Positions 25,721-34,700 of a DNA stretch of 64,000 nucleotides are shown piece by piece. Position numbers and translations under genes: made by a program. The stretch comes from Paenibacillus sp. PL91 (GTDB lineage Bacteria > Bacillota > Bacilli > Paenibacillales > Paenibacillaceae), in NCBI RefSeq assembly GCF_012935325.2, contig NZ_JABBYG020000005.1:186001-250000 (forward strand). The letters run 5' to 3'. The number at the start of each line of letters is the position of its first letter. Positions within the stretch are counted from its first letter, which is position 1. The notes under the pieces were generated by a model that made no database searches, was not told the DNA's origin, and saw only the letters and a list, made by a program, of their open reading frames with translations.

Positions 25721-28078
25721 TCAGTAAGCCTTACGAGGATTAGCCATAATGTCAGCGGAGCTTTCCTGCTCTTTCAGCTCTGTAAGGAGCTTATCGCCTT
25801 CGACATCCAGGTTTGGCAGCATACGGTCTAACCATTTCGGCAGCCACCAAGCTTTATCACCGAAGACCGCCATGACTGCTGGGACGAGCGCCATGCGGAC
25901 GATGAAGGCGTCAATCAGGATGCCGACCGCCAGCGCAAATCCGATCTGTTTGATCATGATATCATGAGCGAAAATAAAGCCGGCGAAGACAGAAACCATA
26001 ATCACTGCTGCGGCTACAACAACACGGCTGGCTTGGTTATATCCGTGAACAACGCTCTCCGTTCCACGATGCCCATGGACGTAAGACTCGCGCATGGAGC
26101 TGACAAGGAAAACCTGATAATCCATCGCCAGTCCGTAAAGAATGCCGGTAACCATGATCGGCATAAAGCTGAGCAACGGACCGCCGGTGTCAAAGCCGAA
26201 GAGGGAGTGAAGCCATCCCCATTGGTACACGGCCGTAGTAATCCCGAACGTGGCGAGCACACTGAGAAGAAAGCCGACCGTAGCTTTGAGCGGAATGATG
26301 ATCGAGCGAAATACGAGCAGTAAAATAATGAGCGAGAGGATGACGATAATACCGACGTAGAGCGGGAACACCTCAGCCAGCTTCGACGACATATCGATGT
26401 TGATCGCGGTGAATCCAGTAACGCCAATCGTGACATCATTCGTCAGCGACGTGCTCGAATCAGAAGCCCGAATCTCATGCACAAGGTTTTTGGTCTCTGT
26501 GTCCGTCGGTCCTGTTTTCGGGATGAGACTAATAATCGCCATATCCCCGGTTTTGTTTACGCCCATTGGTGTCACGAGCGAAACGTTCTCATGCTGTTGC
26601 AGATCCTGAACAAGATGATTCAGCGTTTCCGGCGTCATTTTGTCCGAAGCGCCTTTTGCCTTAGCGACAAGGAGCAGCGGGCCATTGAAGCCCTCGCCGA
26701 AACCGTTCGAAATGGCGTCGTAGCTTTGTCTTGATGCGGTGTCCAAGTTCGCTGTGGCACCCGAAGGAATGCCCATTTCCATGTTTGCGACGGGGATTGC
26801 CGCTGCGCCAAGTATGACAATGACGCCAACAATAATAAGCCAACGGCCCTTCGATACCGCCGTTACCCAGCGGTGTGCAAACCCATGACGAATTTTATTC
26901 GCATGGCTGCTGCTCTTCGTCCGCGCTTTTGTCGAGCAGATGCGTTCACCTACGAGACCGAGGAGAGCCGGCAGCAGGGTTAGGGCAACCAAAACATTGA
27001 CGAGGACGGCCAAAGCAGCCACAAGCGCCATCGCGGATAAAAAGCCAATCCCTATAACGAGCATGCCGCACAAGGCAATAATAACAGTCAAGCCAGCGAA
27101 AAATACGGCGCTCCCGGCGGTTCCGACTGCTCTGCTCGCGGCTTCCCGAGCGCTTAGTCCTTGATCGAGAATCATGCGGCGCTGACGGTTCACGATGAAC
27201 AGCGAGTAGTCGATACCGACAGCAAGCCCGACCATTAGTGCCAGAACAGGCGTGAGATCGGTCATATGGAACACTTTCGAGAAGGCAAAAGCTCCTCCTA
27301 CGCTTATTCCTACTCCCATTAGAGCGGTCAAAAGCGGCAAGCCTGCAGCAACAACCGAACCGAGTGTCATGAAAAGCACAACGGCGGCGATGGCAATACC
27401 GATTGCTTCGGTCGAACCTATTGAAGGCTTGGTCGAAAGCGAGTCGCTAGGTAATGCGGTAATACCAGTCTGCTCAACAGACATGACAGCATCGATTACG
27501 GAATCTGGGACCGATTCGGGCAGCGACATTTGCTGAACGGTGAATTGAAATTGGAACAGCGCAACGCTGCCGTCAGATGCAAGCATCACGCCGGGTACAG
27601 GAACGCCGTTCACCATCAGAGGACCGAAGGGCGGTATTTCGCCTGTGGTTGCTTGCGCTGATCCGTTTCCTTGTGCAGATGCACTGCCTTGTGCTGTTTC
27701 ATTGCTTTGGGTGTTGCCGGACATCGAAGCGCCGGCTTCCGCTGCCAATTTAGCGGGATTAATGACATAGTCAAGGCTGTATACATCATTAACGGCATCG
27801 CTAATGGAGCTCAAACGCTCCGGCGTATCCAGACGTTCGCTCTTCGGTGCCGTAAACACGATGCTGGCTTGTCCGCCCGAAGCCTCCGGCAGCTCTGCCG
27901 ATAACTGGTCTAACACCTTTTGCGATTCTGTGCCCTCAATTTTCATATCGGAACTGACATGTATTCCGTTGACCCCGAGCATGGCGAGCACAACTCCAAG
28001 GATCGCGATCCAACTGATAATGAAATACCATGGTTTGGTATAGGCTGATTTGCCTAATTTGTATAGGAAAGTTGACAT
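25721..28078 (-). CDS. MMPL/RND-superfamily membrane transporter
   Basis: 785-residue RND-type exporter of the MMPL family (YdfJ-like). A first helix (about 17-37, YFIISWIAILGVVLAML) is followed by a large extracytoplasmic domain with a Gln/Ser-rich low-complexity stretch near 115-140. Five helices follow, containing the proton-relay motif VGLAVGIDYSLFIVNRQR, and then a repeat of the whole arrangement with GLAMDYQVFLVSSMRE. Such proteins export lipids, hydrophobic drugs or surfactant-like compounds by proton-driven transport. It follows the TetR gene on the same strand after 48 bp, so it is the likely target of that repressor. Substrate unknown. Confidence 0.9.
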   Translation of the reverse strand: MSTFLYKLGKSAYTKPWYFIISWIAILGVVLAMLGVNGIHVSSDMKIEGTESQKVLDQLSAELPEASGGQASIVFTAPKSERLDTPERLSSISDAVNDVYSLDYVINPAKLAAEAGASMSGNTQSNETAQGSASAQGNGSAQATTGEIPPFGPLMVNGVPVPGVMLASDGSVALFQFQFTVQQMSLPESVPDSVIDAVMSVEQTGITALPSDSLSTKPSIGSTEAIGIAIAAVVLFMTLGSVVAAGLPLLTALMGVGISVGGAFAFSKVFHMTDLTPVLALMVGLAVGIDYSLFIVNRQRRMILDQGLSAREAASRAVGTAGSAVFFAGLTVIIALCGMLVIGIGFLSAMALVAALAVLVNVLVALTLLPALLGLVGERICSTKARTKSSSHANKIRHGFAHRWVTAVSKGRWLIIVGVIVILGAAAIPVANMEMGIPSGATANLDTASRQSYDAISNGFGEGFNGPLLLVAKAKGASDKMTPETLNHLVQDLQQHENVSLVTPMGVNKTGDMAIISLIPKTGPTDTETKNLVHEIRASDSSTSLTNDVTIGVTGFTAINIDMSSKLAEVFPLYVGIIVILSLIILLLVFRSIIIPLKATVGFLLSVLATFGITTAVYQWGWLHSLFGFDTGGPLLSFMPIMVTGILYGLAMDYQVFLVSSMRESYVHGHRGTESVVHGYNQASRVVVAAAVIMVSVFAGFIFAHDIMIKQIGFALAVGILIDAFIVRMALVPAVMAVFGDKAWWLPKWLDRMLPNLDVEGDKLLTELKEQESSADIMANPRKAY

Positions 28079-28125
28079 TCGTTAATGTTTCTCCTTTGCA
28101 TGTAGGAATAACGTGAGGCAAGGAA

Positions 28126-28743
28126 CTAGAATCCGTTTCGCAAGTAACCGAACATGGTGTCTAAATAATGATCGAACGTAACGGCCTCCGGGCTTTCGTC
28201 GGCAGATTGACCTGGTAGCAGTACGTTCAGACTGCCATCCAATATTGGCAGCACGGCCCCATAAACAGCGCCGGCGAGAAGGTGAGTGTACCCCTCGGGA
28301 TAACGTCCATGCGAGAACTCGCTCAAAGTCTCCTGGGCGGATATTTGCAAACGGTGCAGTCCTCTGAGGATGTATGGCTCAAGCGACGGATACTGCTTCG
28401 AAAGTGATACAAGCTGTCGTAATTTACCGATATGCTCTGCTGTCAGCTGCATCTTCATCAAATGGTACAGGATGTCGGGTGGGGTAATATCCTCGTTTAA
28501 GCTAGCGATCCAATCCTCGACCTCATCGGCGCCTATAAAGATAACAGCCGCTGACGCTACCGCTTCCTCCTTGCAGGAGTAGTGGTTCGCGAACGTTCTT
28601 CTGGAGTATCCGGCGCGCTGGACGACATCTTCGACGACGAAGCCGTCCATTCCCTTTTCCAGAGCAAGAGCGAATGCTGCATCGGCAAGCGCATTCGCGG
28701 TTGCTTCCCTTTTGATATGGCGTAGGCTCTGTTTGTTCATCAT
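28126..28743 (-). CDS. TetR-family repressor of the MMPL exporter
   Basis: 205 residues with the N-terminal TetR helix-turn-helix (about 12-60, DAAFALALEKGMDGFVVEDVVQRAGYSRRTFANHY) and a helical ligand domain. It lies first in an operon with the MMPL transporter. A palindrome at 28812-28834, 69 bp upstream of its start, is the probable operator, so it represses itself and the exporter until a toxic ligand binds. GAGGTG precedes the ATG. The ligand is unknown. Confidence 0.9.
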   Translation of the reverse strand: MMNKQSLRHIKREATANALADAAFALALEKGMDGFVVEDVVQRAGYSRRTFANHYSCKEEAVASAAVIFIGADEVEDWIASLNEDITPPDILYHLMKMQLTAEHIGKLRQLVSLSKQYPSLEPYILRGLHRLQISAQETLSEFSHGRYPEGYTHLLAGAVYGAVLPILDGSLNVLLPGQSADESPEAVTFDHYLDTMFGYLRNGF

Positions 28744-28811
28744 ATAACGCCTAAGCGTTCACCTCTTTTCAGATAGACTGGCAGCTTTTTCAAACATAAA
28801 TCCATATCTAC

Positions 28812-28851
28812 ATTATTGCCCAATGGGCAATAATGCACAATGGGCAATATG
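28812..28851. promoter_or_regulatory. TetR operator: perfect 23-bp palindrome plus a second half
   Basis: ATTATTGCCCA and TGGGCAATAAT flank one central A (28812-28834). A second copy, CAATGGGCAATAT (28838-28850), follows 15 bp on in direct repeat with an imperfect left arm. The arrangement fits a TetR dimer pair upstream of the repressor-exporter operon. The rest of 28852-29179 contains no gene that I can support. Confidence 0.65.
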
Positions 28852-29179
28852 TTACGGAATTGTGGCGTTGAGAGAGCTGGGTTTGAGTAACGATAAGAGG
28901 AGGGGGAGATGAACGCTGACAGATCGGCTGCGCTAGAACTTAGAACGTTGAGAAATATGCTGCAAAGACAGGTTGGCGGAATATTCATCCGTAATACGGG
29001 GATCAAATGAGTGGCATGCATGGATGGGTGTTGAAGTAATTCGTCAAATGTTTAAATAAATGCACAATATTGATTGAATTTATAATAGCTAGCGAAAAAA
29101 CCAAGTGTTAATCTGTACTTGAAAGTCCCTTTGAGAACCATGAGCCGATATCACCAAAGTCCGAATAAGGAGAATCAAC

Positions 29180-29623
29180 ATGTCAAAAGCCATAAATCAA
29201 AAGTCATTATTCGGTAAGCCGCCAGTCTGGGAGCGGACGGAGATTGAAAAAGCGATTCAATTCGTGCTTCAGTGAATCGATAGGAATTTGGAATTATTTG
29301 CGGATAAGTTTCCAGATGCGGCAAGCGTTGGATATATTTATCCTGCTATCGGAAATATCGAGTGGACGTCAGGCTTTTGGACAGGGATGATTCCTGTTGG
29401 GCTCGCGGGCAAGCATGGGGCATGTACGGCTTTCCGCTCAGTTACATATATAACGGAGACGCGGCGCTGCTCGATCTGACGAAGAAGCTGGCAAATTACT
29501 ACTTAAACCGTCTGCCAGAGGATCTAGTAGCTTATTGGGATTTGAGCTTCACCTAGCGGTTCGGAGCAGGAGAGGGATACGTCAACGGGAGCTATTGCTG
29601 TCTGCGGCATGCTGGAACTGGCG
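29180..29623 (+). pseudogene. GH88-type unsaturated glucuronyl hydrolase, internally deleted
   Basis: It starts with a good ribosome site (AAGGAG) and ATG 29180. The first frame reads PPVWERTEIEKAIQFVLQ, then TGA at 29273-29275, then IDRNLELFADKFP and WTSGFWTGM. After GFWTGM, about 200 residues are missing, and a shifted frame continues DDSCWARGQAWGMYGF and LANYYLNRLPED to a TAG near 29556. The original frame then resumes SEQERDTSTGAIAVCGMLELA. All blocks are hallmarks of GH88 enzymes, which remove unsaturated uronic acids from lyase products. The nonsense codon, deletion and frameshifts make it dead. Confidence 0.85.
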
Positions 29624-31201
29624 AACCTGACGCCTCCGGTGACAACCGATGATGCCCCTCAGGGATGGGCCACAAAGGATACGAAGGTAACCTTCATGGC
29701 AAATGATGCAGATTCCGGTGTTGCGGCAACCTATTTCACAGTTGACGGAGGTGCGCAACAAACCGGTAACTCGGTTACTTTGACCAGCGAGGGAACGCAT
29801 ACGTTAGTGTATTGGAGCGTTGACAGGGCAGGCAATGCGGAACAGCCGCATACGGTTGCAGTGGTCATTGACAAGACAGTTGCATCTGTTAATCCTGAAG
29901 TGCCTAACGGAAGCAACGGATGGTATAACGTGCCCGTAACGGTTACGTTGTTGGACTACGGGAATGTGCAGTACAGAGTGGATGGCGGAAGCAGCTGGAG
30001 CGCCTACGACGCGCCTGTCACCCTGAGCCAAAATGGGGAGAATCAAATGCTGTATCGTCCTGTAAACGTAACAGGCTCTGTTTACCCGAAGTCGGTGGAG
30101 GTGAAGATCGATCTGACTGCGCCTCAGCTAGAAATTATCGGAGAAGCGTCATATACGATTGATCAGACGGTCAACATCACGTGCCGTGCAGCCGACACTG
30201 TATCGGGTGTCACTTACTCGCCATGCGGCGCACCGCTTGCAAATATGAAGGCATATACGCTGGAGCCGGGTGCTCACAGCGTAACGGCGGAAGCGGAAGA
30301 TGCCGCGGGACACCGCGGATTGGCTGAACATTCGTATAGTGTACATGCAACATTCGACAGCCTTTCTGCGCTGACCGAGACATTCGCGGCCGAAACCGGC
30401 GCTCCAGCTTCGGAAAGCGCAGCAAACGCATTGAAACAGAAACTGGCTAATGCCAAAGCGAAAGCCGAACAGCGCCAAGGAGCGGAAGTCCGCATACTGC
30501 TGCAAGCGTATATCGAAGAAGTAAACAGCCAAAGCAGTAAAGTGTTCACATCCGAACAGGCGGAGGTACTGGTCCGCTGGTCACAATGGCTGCACGATGC
30601 AACTCCGCTTGCCGGCGGAGCTCCGGGGAAACCGGTACTGTCCGACAATAATGGTCACGACACGGGACTGAATGGCGGCAGCTATACCGTCACTATGAAC
30701 CTGTGGTGGGGGAACAACGGTACTGAATTCAAGCTGTACGAGAATGACGTGCTGATCAATACGAAAACGCTGATGGACAGCTCGCCGAATACGCAAACCG
30801 TGAAAACGGATATTGCGGGCAAAGCAAACGGAACTTACACCTACAGGTGCGAGCTGACGAACAGCTTCGGCACGATAGCATGCGACCCGCTTATCATCAC
30901 CGTCACCGATGCCGCGCCGGGCAAGCCGGTATTGTCCCATGACAACTGGGATGGTGACGGGAGTTACGGCGTCACGATGAATCTGTGGTGGGGAACGAAC
31001 GGTTCTGAATACCGCCTGTACGAGAATGGAGTGGTGGTCGACACGCAGACGCTGAGCGCAGCGACACCTGCCGCTCAGAAGGAGGTCACGAATTTTTCCG
31101 ATAAGGCACCGGGGGTGTACGAGTATTTTGCCGAATTGGTCAATGCGTCCGGAGAGACGTCTGGCGAGAAGATCACGGTTACCGTCAAACCGGAACATTG
31201 A
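29624..31201 (+). pseudogene. Secreted multi-domain protein tail fused to the GH88 remnant
   Basis: Open in frame with the end of the GH88 piece, it encodes about 525 residues of extracellular modules. First comes an OmpL47-type Ig-like domain (TPPVTTDDAPQGWATKDTKV, DADSGVAATYFTVDGG). A second Ig-like segment follows, then a helical linker (about residues 260-325), and then two copies of a chitinase-type fibronectin-like domain (GKPVLS...GSYTVTMNLWWG..GTEFKLYEN and GSYGVTMNLWWG..GSEYRLYEN). There is no signal peptide or catalytic domain. It is the C-terminal end of a lost secreted polysaccharide-degrading enzyme, joined to GH88 by deletion. Confidence 0.75.
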
Positions 31202-31360
31202 CCGGTGCTGCCGGTAGTAACCAACTGATTTAGGATTGCGCCTTTTTCCTTTCGGAAAGAGGCACTTGCGTATACGCGCGAGAACACTTAAGTGTCTATA
31301 CGTCCTTCTCCGCTGCAGATATACTGCAGGTACCTCATGCTATTCGAAAAGGAGAAGGAC

Positions 31361-32017
31361 ATGAAATCAAATAAAGGTACTGCAAGAGTGGTAGGCGTAT
31401 TATTTCTATTAGCGACGGCTGCGTTCATGGCTGGAAGCGGGCTCATAGACTCGGTTTTAAACCAACCGACATTCCTTACTGATCTCTATCCAGATAGAAT
31501 GAAAGTGATCGCGGGATTGTTTCTTGAGTTAATTAACTCCGCTGCTGTGGTTGGCATAGCCATACTAATGTTTCCAATTTTGAAGCCGTATAACGAATCT
31601 ATTGCTCTTGGTTACTTTGGCTCGAGGATTATAGAGGCCGCGCTGCTCATCGTTAGTATCATCAGCCCGCTCATACTCCTTGCATTAAGCGATCAATATA
31701 TAGCTGAAGGTGCCGTAGGAGACTCTTCCTTTTTAACCATTGGGAATTTAGCGGTCAGAGGACAGGAGATGGCTTTTGAGCTGGCGATGCTCGTTCTTAG
31801 CTTGGGCAGTGTGATGTTCTGTTCTTTGTTGTATCAAACGAAGCTGGTTCCACGAGCTTTGTCTTTATTGGGCATTATCGGTTATATCGCTTTGCTCGCA
31901 AGCAGCTGTTTATCGATTATCGGGTTGGACCCTGGATTCATTTTGTTTATTCCAGGGGCGATATTTGAAATTATTTTTCCAATATGGCTGATCGCCAAAG
32001 GATTTATGACGAAGTGA
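31361..32017 (+). CDS. DUF4386 integral membrane protein
   Basis: 218-residue protein with six to seven hydrophobic helices. It shows the DUF4386 pattern: ARVVGVLFLLATAAFMAGSG at the start, then ELINSAAVVGIAILMFPIL, YFGSRIIEAALLIV and FIPGAIFEIIFPIWLIAKGF at the end. ATG 31361 has AAAAGGAGAAGG upstream; earlier in-frame starts lack one. Function is unknown for the family. It is a single gene between a decayed locus and the mannan regulators, ended by a strong terminator. Confidence 0.85.
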   Translation: MKSNKGTARVVGVLFLLATAAFMAGSGLIDSVLNQPTFLTDLYPDRMKVIAGLFLELINSAAVVGIAILMFPILKPYNESIALGYFGSRIIEAALLIVSIISPLILLALSDQYIAEGAVGDSSFLTIGNLAVRGQEMAFELAMLVLSLGSVMFCSLLYQTKLVPRALSLLGIIGYIALLASSCLSIIGLDPGFILFIPGAIFEIIFPIWLIAKGFMTK

Positions 32018-32025
32018 TAGCCGCC

Positions 32026-32058
32026 AAAACCCTTGATCATCAAGGGTTTTTTTTTATT
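32026..32058 (+). terminator. Terminator of the DUF4386 gene
   Basis: AAAACCCTTGAT pairs with ATCAAGGGTTTT around one C and runs into a long T tract. Confidence 0.85.
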
Positions 32059-32087
32059 TTTTAACGTCGCATGTATCATTTTATAAA

Positions 32088-32117
32088 TGAAAGCCCTTTC
32101 TAAAGTTGTGCTATAAT
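32088..32117 (+). promoter_or_regulatory. Extended -10 promoter with cre-like site, mannan regulators
   Basis: TGCTATAAT (32109-32117) is an extended -10 box without a good -35. In its place, TGAAAGCCCTTTCT (32088-32101) resembles a CcpA cre site and nearly equals TGTAAGCCCTTTCT at 15853. Glucose would then limit expression of the YesN/YesM pair. Confidence 0.5.
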
Positions 32118-32158
32118 GAAATCCAATTTATAAATCATTCTATAGAGGAGATGCAATC

Positions 32159-32911
32159 ATGTTTAATGTTCTTATTGTTGACGATGAACAAATAGAACGG
32201 GAAGGCATAAAAAATTTAATCGCTCAGTACAAATTTCCTTTCAACGTGCTGGAAGCTGAGAATGGTCTAATTGCCGAAGGCATTCTAAATAGGAAATCCA
32301 TAGATATCCTGATAACGGATGTAAAGATGCCTATGATGAATGGTTTGGAATTAAGCAAGATTGCAAGGAAAACGCAGGAAGATCTAAAAATCGTTATTTG
32401 CAGCGGCTATGACGAGTTTGAATATGCCAAAAGTGCGATCAAATTAGGGGTAGTGAACTACTTATTGAAGCCTTTAGCCGTTGATGAATTCCTGGAGGCG
32501 TTGGAAGAGATTACACAATTCAGCCCGATTAGGGATAATCCTGAGCATGAAACGCAGGAATCGAAGGTCATTAAGCAAGTGAAGGAAATCGTGAAGGATA
32601 ATTTTCAGAGAGATCTCTCATTATCGGATGTATCTAAGGAAGTTTACCTTTCTCCGGGTTATTTAAGCATTTTGTTTAAGAAAGAAACGGGTGTAAATTT
32701 CTCAAAATATTTAACGGATTATCGTCTGCGCAAGGCAAACTATATGTTAATCCATTCCAATATGAAAATAAATGATATCGCGGTTTTTGTTGGAATTGAA
32801 AATACGTCATATTTCTGCAGGTTATTTAAGGCTAAATATAATGTCAGCCCATTACAATATAGAGAGAGCGGTATCCCTTATGATCAATCTGATAAAGAAA
32901 AAGTTCAATGA
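32159..32911 (+). CDS. Response regulator with AraC-type output (YesN type)
   Basis: 250 residues. The receiver domain has phosphoacceptor D54 (ILITDVKMP), acidic DDE at 8-10 and Lys in LLKPL. The AraC double helix-turn-helix (about 150-245) reads LSDVSKEVYLSPGYLSILFKKETG and IAVFVGIENTSYFCRLFKAKYN. It is the partner of the histidine kinase that overlaps its end. This type controls glycan uptake and hydrolase operons, and the downstream mannan importer and mannanase genes are the obvious targets. RBS GAGGAG before ATG. Confidence 0.93.
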   Translation: MFNVLIVDDEQIEREGIKNLIAQYKFPFNVLEAENGLIAEGILNRKSIDILITDVKMPMMNGLELSKIARKTQEDLKIVICSGYDEFEYAKSAIKLGVVNYLLKPLAVDEFLEALEEITQFSPIRDNPEHETQESKVIKQVKEIVKDNFQRDLSLSDVSKEVYLSPGYLSILFKKETGVNFSKYLTDYRLRKANYMLIHSNMKINDIAVFVGIENTSYFCRLFKAKYNVSPLQYRESGIPYDQSDKEKVQ

Positions 32912-34526
32912 TATCAGATTCCGCAACAAGCTATTGCTTTCTCACCTGATTATCGCTTTAATTCCGATTATTTTATTGGGTCTCTTTTCCCTTATTCAAT
33001 CCTATCGAACGCAGGTCAAAGAATTGAAAAGTGAAGCGGCTTCAAGCTTGAACCAGATTTCCAATATCCTTGATTACAAAATAAACAGATATAATACGCT
33101 ATGCGAGTTCATGGTGCTTAATCGAGAGTTTTCGAATGTATTTATCAATAATTACGAAGAAAACTATTTTGCTATGTACCTCGATTTCAGGGACAAGGTG
33201 GACCCGATGATTTCGCATATCAAATTAATGGATGATAATATCGAGGGAATCACCTTTTATACGTCGGGAGATTTACTAGGCATCCGCGAAAATATTTTGC
33301 CGCTAAGCGAGTTGAAAAATAAGCCCTGGTTTGACGGGTTTAGAGGAAGGCAATGGGTCGTATATGACGACAGTGTATATTTGGTCCAAGAGCTGATCAG
33401 CAATTTCAAGGACAGCAATTTTATGGTGATTTCGATTAATTATGATAGTATTTTTTCAGATCTGGATAAGCTGTCGGAATATATTTTTGTGAAGATTGAG
33501 AACGATAAAGAGCAAATTGTTTTTAGTGAAAAAAAACCAGAGGAACGCTCATCTCCGGCCGCTGTATCAGATTATCCCTTTAAAATAAGCGGTCATTTGA
33601 AAAATATCGAATGGACGATCCATTATTATCTCTCGAACGCTAACGCTTACATTAATGCATTTGCCATTTTTAAAATTACCGTATTTGTTATTTTGCTCAG
33701 TTTAGCAATCACCTTCTTTCTCATCTACATATTTTCAAACAATTTCACGAGACGGATTATCCATTTGAAAAACAAAGTCGATAAAGTGGAACAAAACAAT
33801 CTAGACGTCATTATTCAAAGTACGTCCAAGGATGAGTTTGGCGTACTCACGAATGGAATCGGAAAAATGCTGGAGCGGATTAACAGTCTTATTTTACAGG
33901 TGTATCAGGCCGAAATCGCCAAAAAGGAAAGTGATTATAACAAGCTCATAAGCCAGATCAATCCTCACTTTTTATACAATACCCTCTCATTTATTCATTG
34001 GCGGGCGTTAAAAAAGAATGATATCGAAACGAGCTATATGGTCACGACGTTGGCGAAGTTTTATCGATCAACCTTAAATAAAGGAAAAAATATGGTTACG
34101 ATTGAAAATGAGATTAAGCATATTCATTCCTATCTGGATTTGCAGTCCATCATGAATGATGGATCATTTGAAGTGGACTACAGAATAGACGAATCTATTC
34201 TCAATCAATCGATCATTCATTTCATATTACAGCCTATCGTGGAAAATGCCATTATACATGGATTCACCGAACCGAATCCGCAGGGCAATCAGATCATCAT
34301 TTCCGTGTATCCTAGCAATGAGGAGATCAAAATGATTGTAAGCGATAATGGCGTGGGAATGTCCCAGCAGCAACAAAAGCAGCAATTAACAGGGGATAGC
34401 GGCGGCTGCGGCGTAAGGAATGTGAATGACCGTATCAAGCTGTACTACGGCAATGAATACGGGTTGGAAATTGAAAGTGAGCCCAATAGGGGAACAACAG
34501 TTACGTTAACGATTCCGCTTTCTTGA
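32880..34526 (+). CDS. Membrane sensor histidine kinase (YesM type)
   Basis: 548 residues: transmembrane helix about 15-35 (LLLSHLIIALIPIILLGLFSL), extracellular Cache-like sensor domain about 40-255, second helix about 265-287, HAMP linker, then the internal His kinase motif (ISQINPHFLYNTLSFIHW) and the HATPase domain (QPIVENAIIHG, DNGVGM, GCGVRNVNDRI). ATG 32880 lies 32 bp inside the regulator gene, and no long N-terminal tail is needed, so the pair is translationally coupled. It should sense an extracellular mannan fragment, alone or through the lipoprotein at 34701. Signal not known. Confidence 0.93.
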   Translation: MINLIKKKFNDIRFRNKLLLSHLIIALIPIILLGLFSLIQSYRTQVKELKSEAASSLNQISNILDYKINRYNTLCEFMVLNREFSNVFINNYEENYFAMYLDFRDKVDPMISHIKLMDDNIEGITFYTSGDLLGIRENILPLSELKNKPWFDGFRGRQWVVYDDSVYLVQELISNFKDSNFMVISINYDSIFSDLDKLSEYIFVKIENDKEQIVFSEKKPEERSSPAAVSDYPFKISGHLKNIEWTIHYYLSNANAYINAFAIFKITVFVILLSLAITFFLIYIFSNNFTRRIIHLKNKVDKVEQNNLDVIIQSTSKDEFGVLTNGIGKMLERINSLILQVYQAEIAKKESDYNKLISQINPHFLYNTLSFIHWRALKKNDIETSYMVTTLAKFYRSTLNKGKNMVTIENEIKHIHSYLDLQSIMNDGSFEVDYRIDESILNQSIIHFILQPIVENAIIHGFTEPNPQGNQIIISVYPSNEEIKMIVSDNGVGMSQQQQKQQLTGDSGGCGVRNVNDRIKLYYGNEYGLEIESEPNRGTTVTLTIPLS

Positions 34527-34548
34527 TGCAGGATATTGCTCATCTTCG

Positions 34549-34583
34549 AAAACCGAGGTACTTCGCGTACAGCGGTTTTTTTG
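34549..34583 (+). terminator. Terminator of the two-component operon
   Basis: AAAACCG pairs with CGGTTTT, with an inner GTAC/GTAC stem, and runs into seven T. Confidence 0.75.
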
Positions 34584-34643
34584 TTGTCTATAAAGGAAGA
34601 TGAACACTAGAAAGTGCTACAGAAAAGTAAAATGTTGCATATA

Positions 34644-34668
34644 CGCTATTTGTGATAGCGCATACAAT
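34644..34668 (+). promoter_or_regulatory. Promoter region of the mannan importer operon
   Basis: CGCTAT-TTGTG-ATAGCG is a perfect 6-bp dyad (34644-34660) just upstream of a TACAAT -10 box (34663-34668). No good -35 is present, as expected for a promoter that needs an activator such as the YesN-type regulator. Confidence 0.4.
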
Positions 34669-34700
34669 TTAAATATAAATAAGCAAAGGAGCTAATAAAT

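Noticed and set aside
26014..26439. 141-codon minus-strand frame rich in Ser/Arg/Cys within the MMPL gene
   Set aside because: Alternate frame of the transporter gene with composition of an out-of-frame shadow.
28740..29021. 93-codon minus-strand frame upstream of the TetR gene
   Set aside because: It overlaps the operator palindrome, has no motif and the regulator start is better placed.
30581..31198. 205-codon minus-strand frame
   Set aside because: Antisense to the chitinase-type repeat modules; repeats explain the long open frame.
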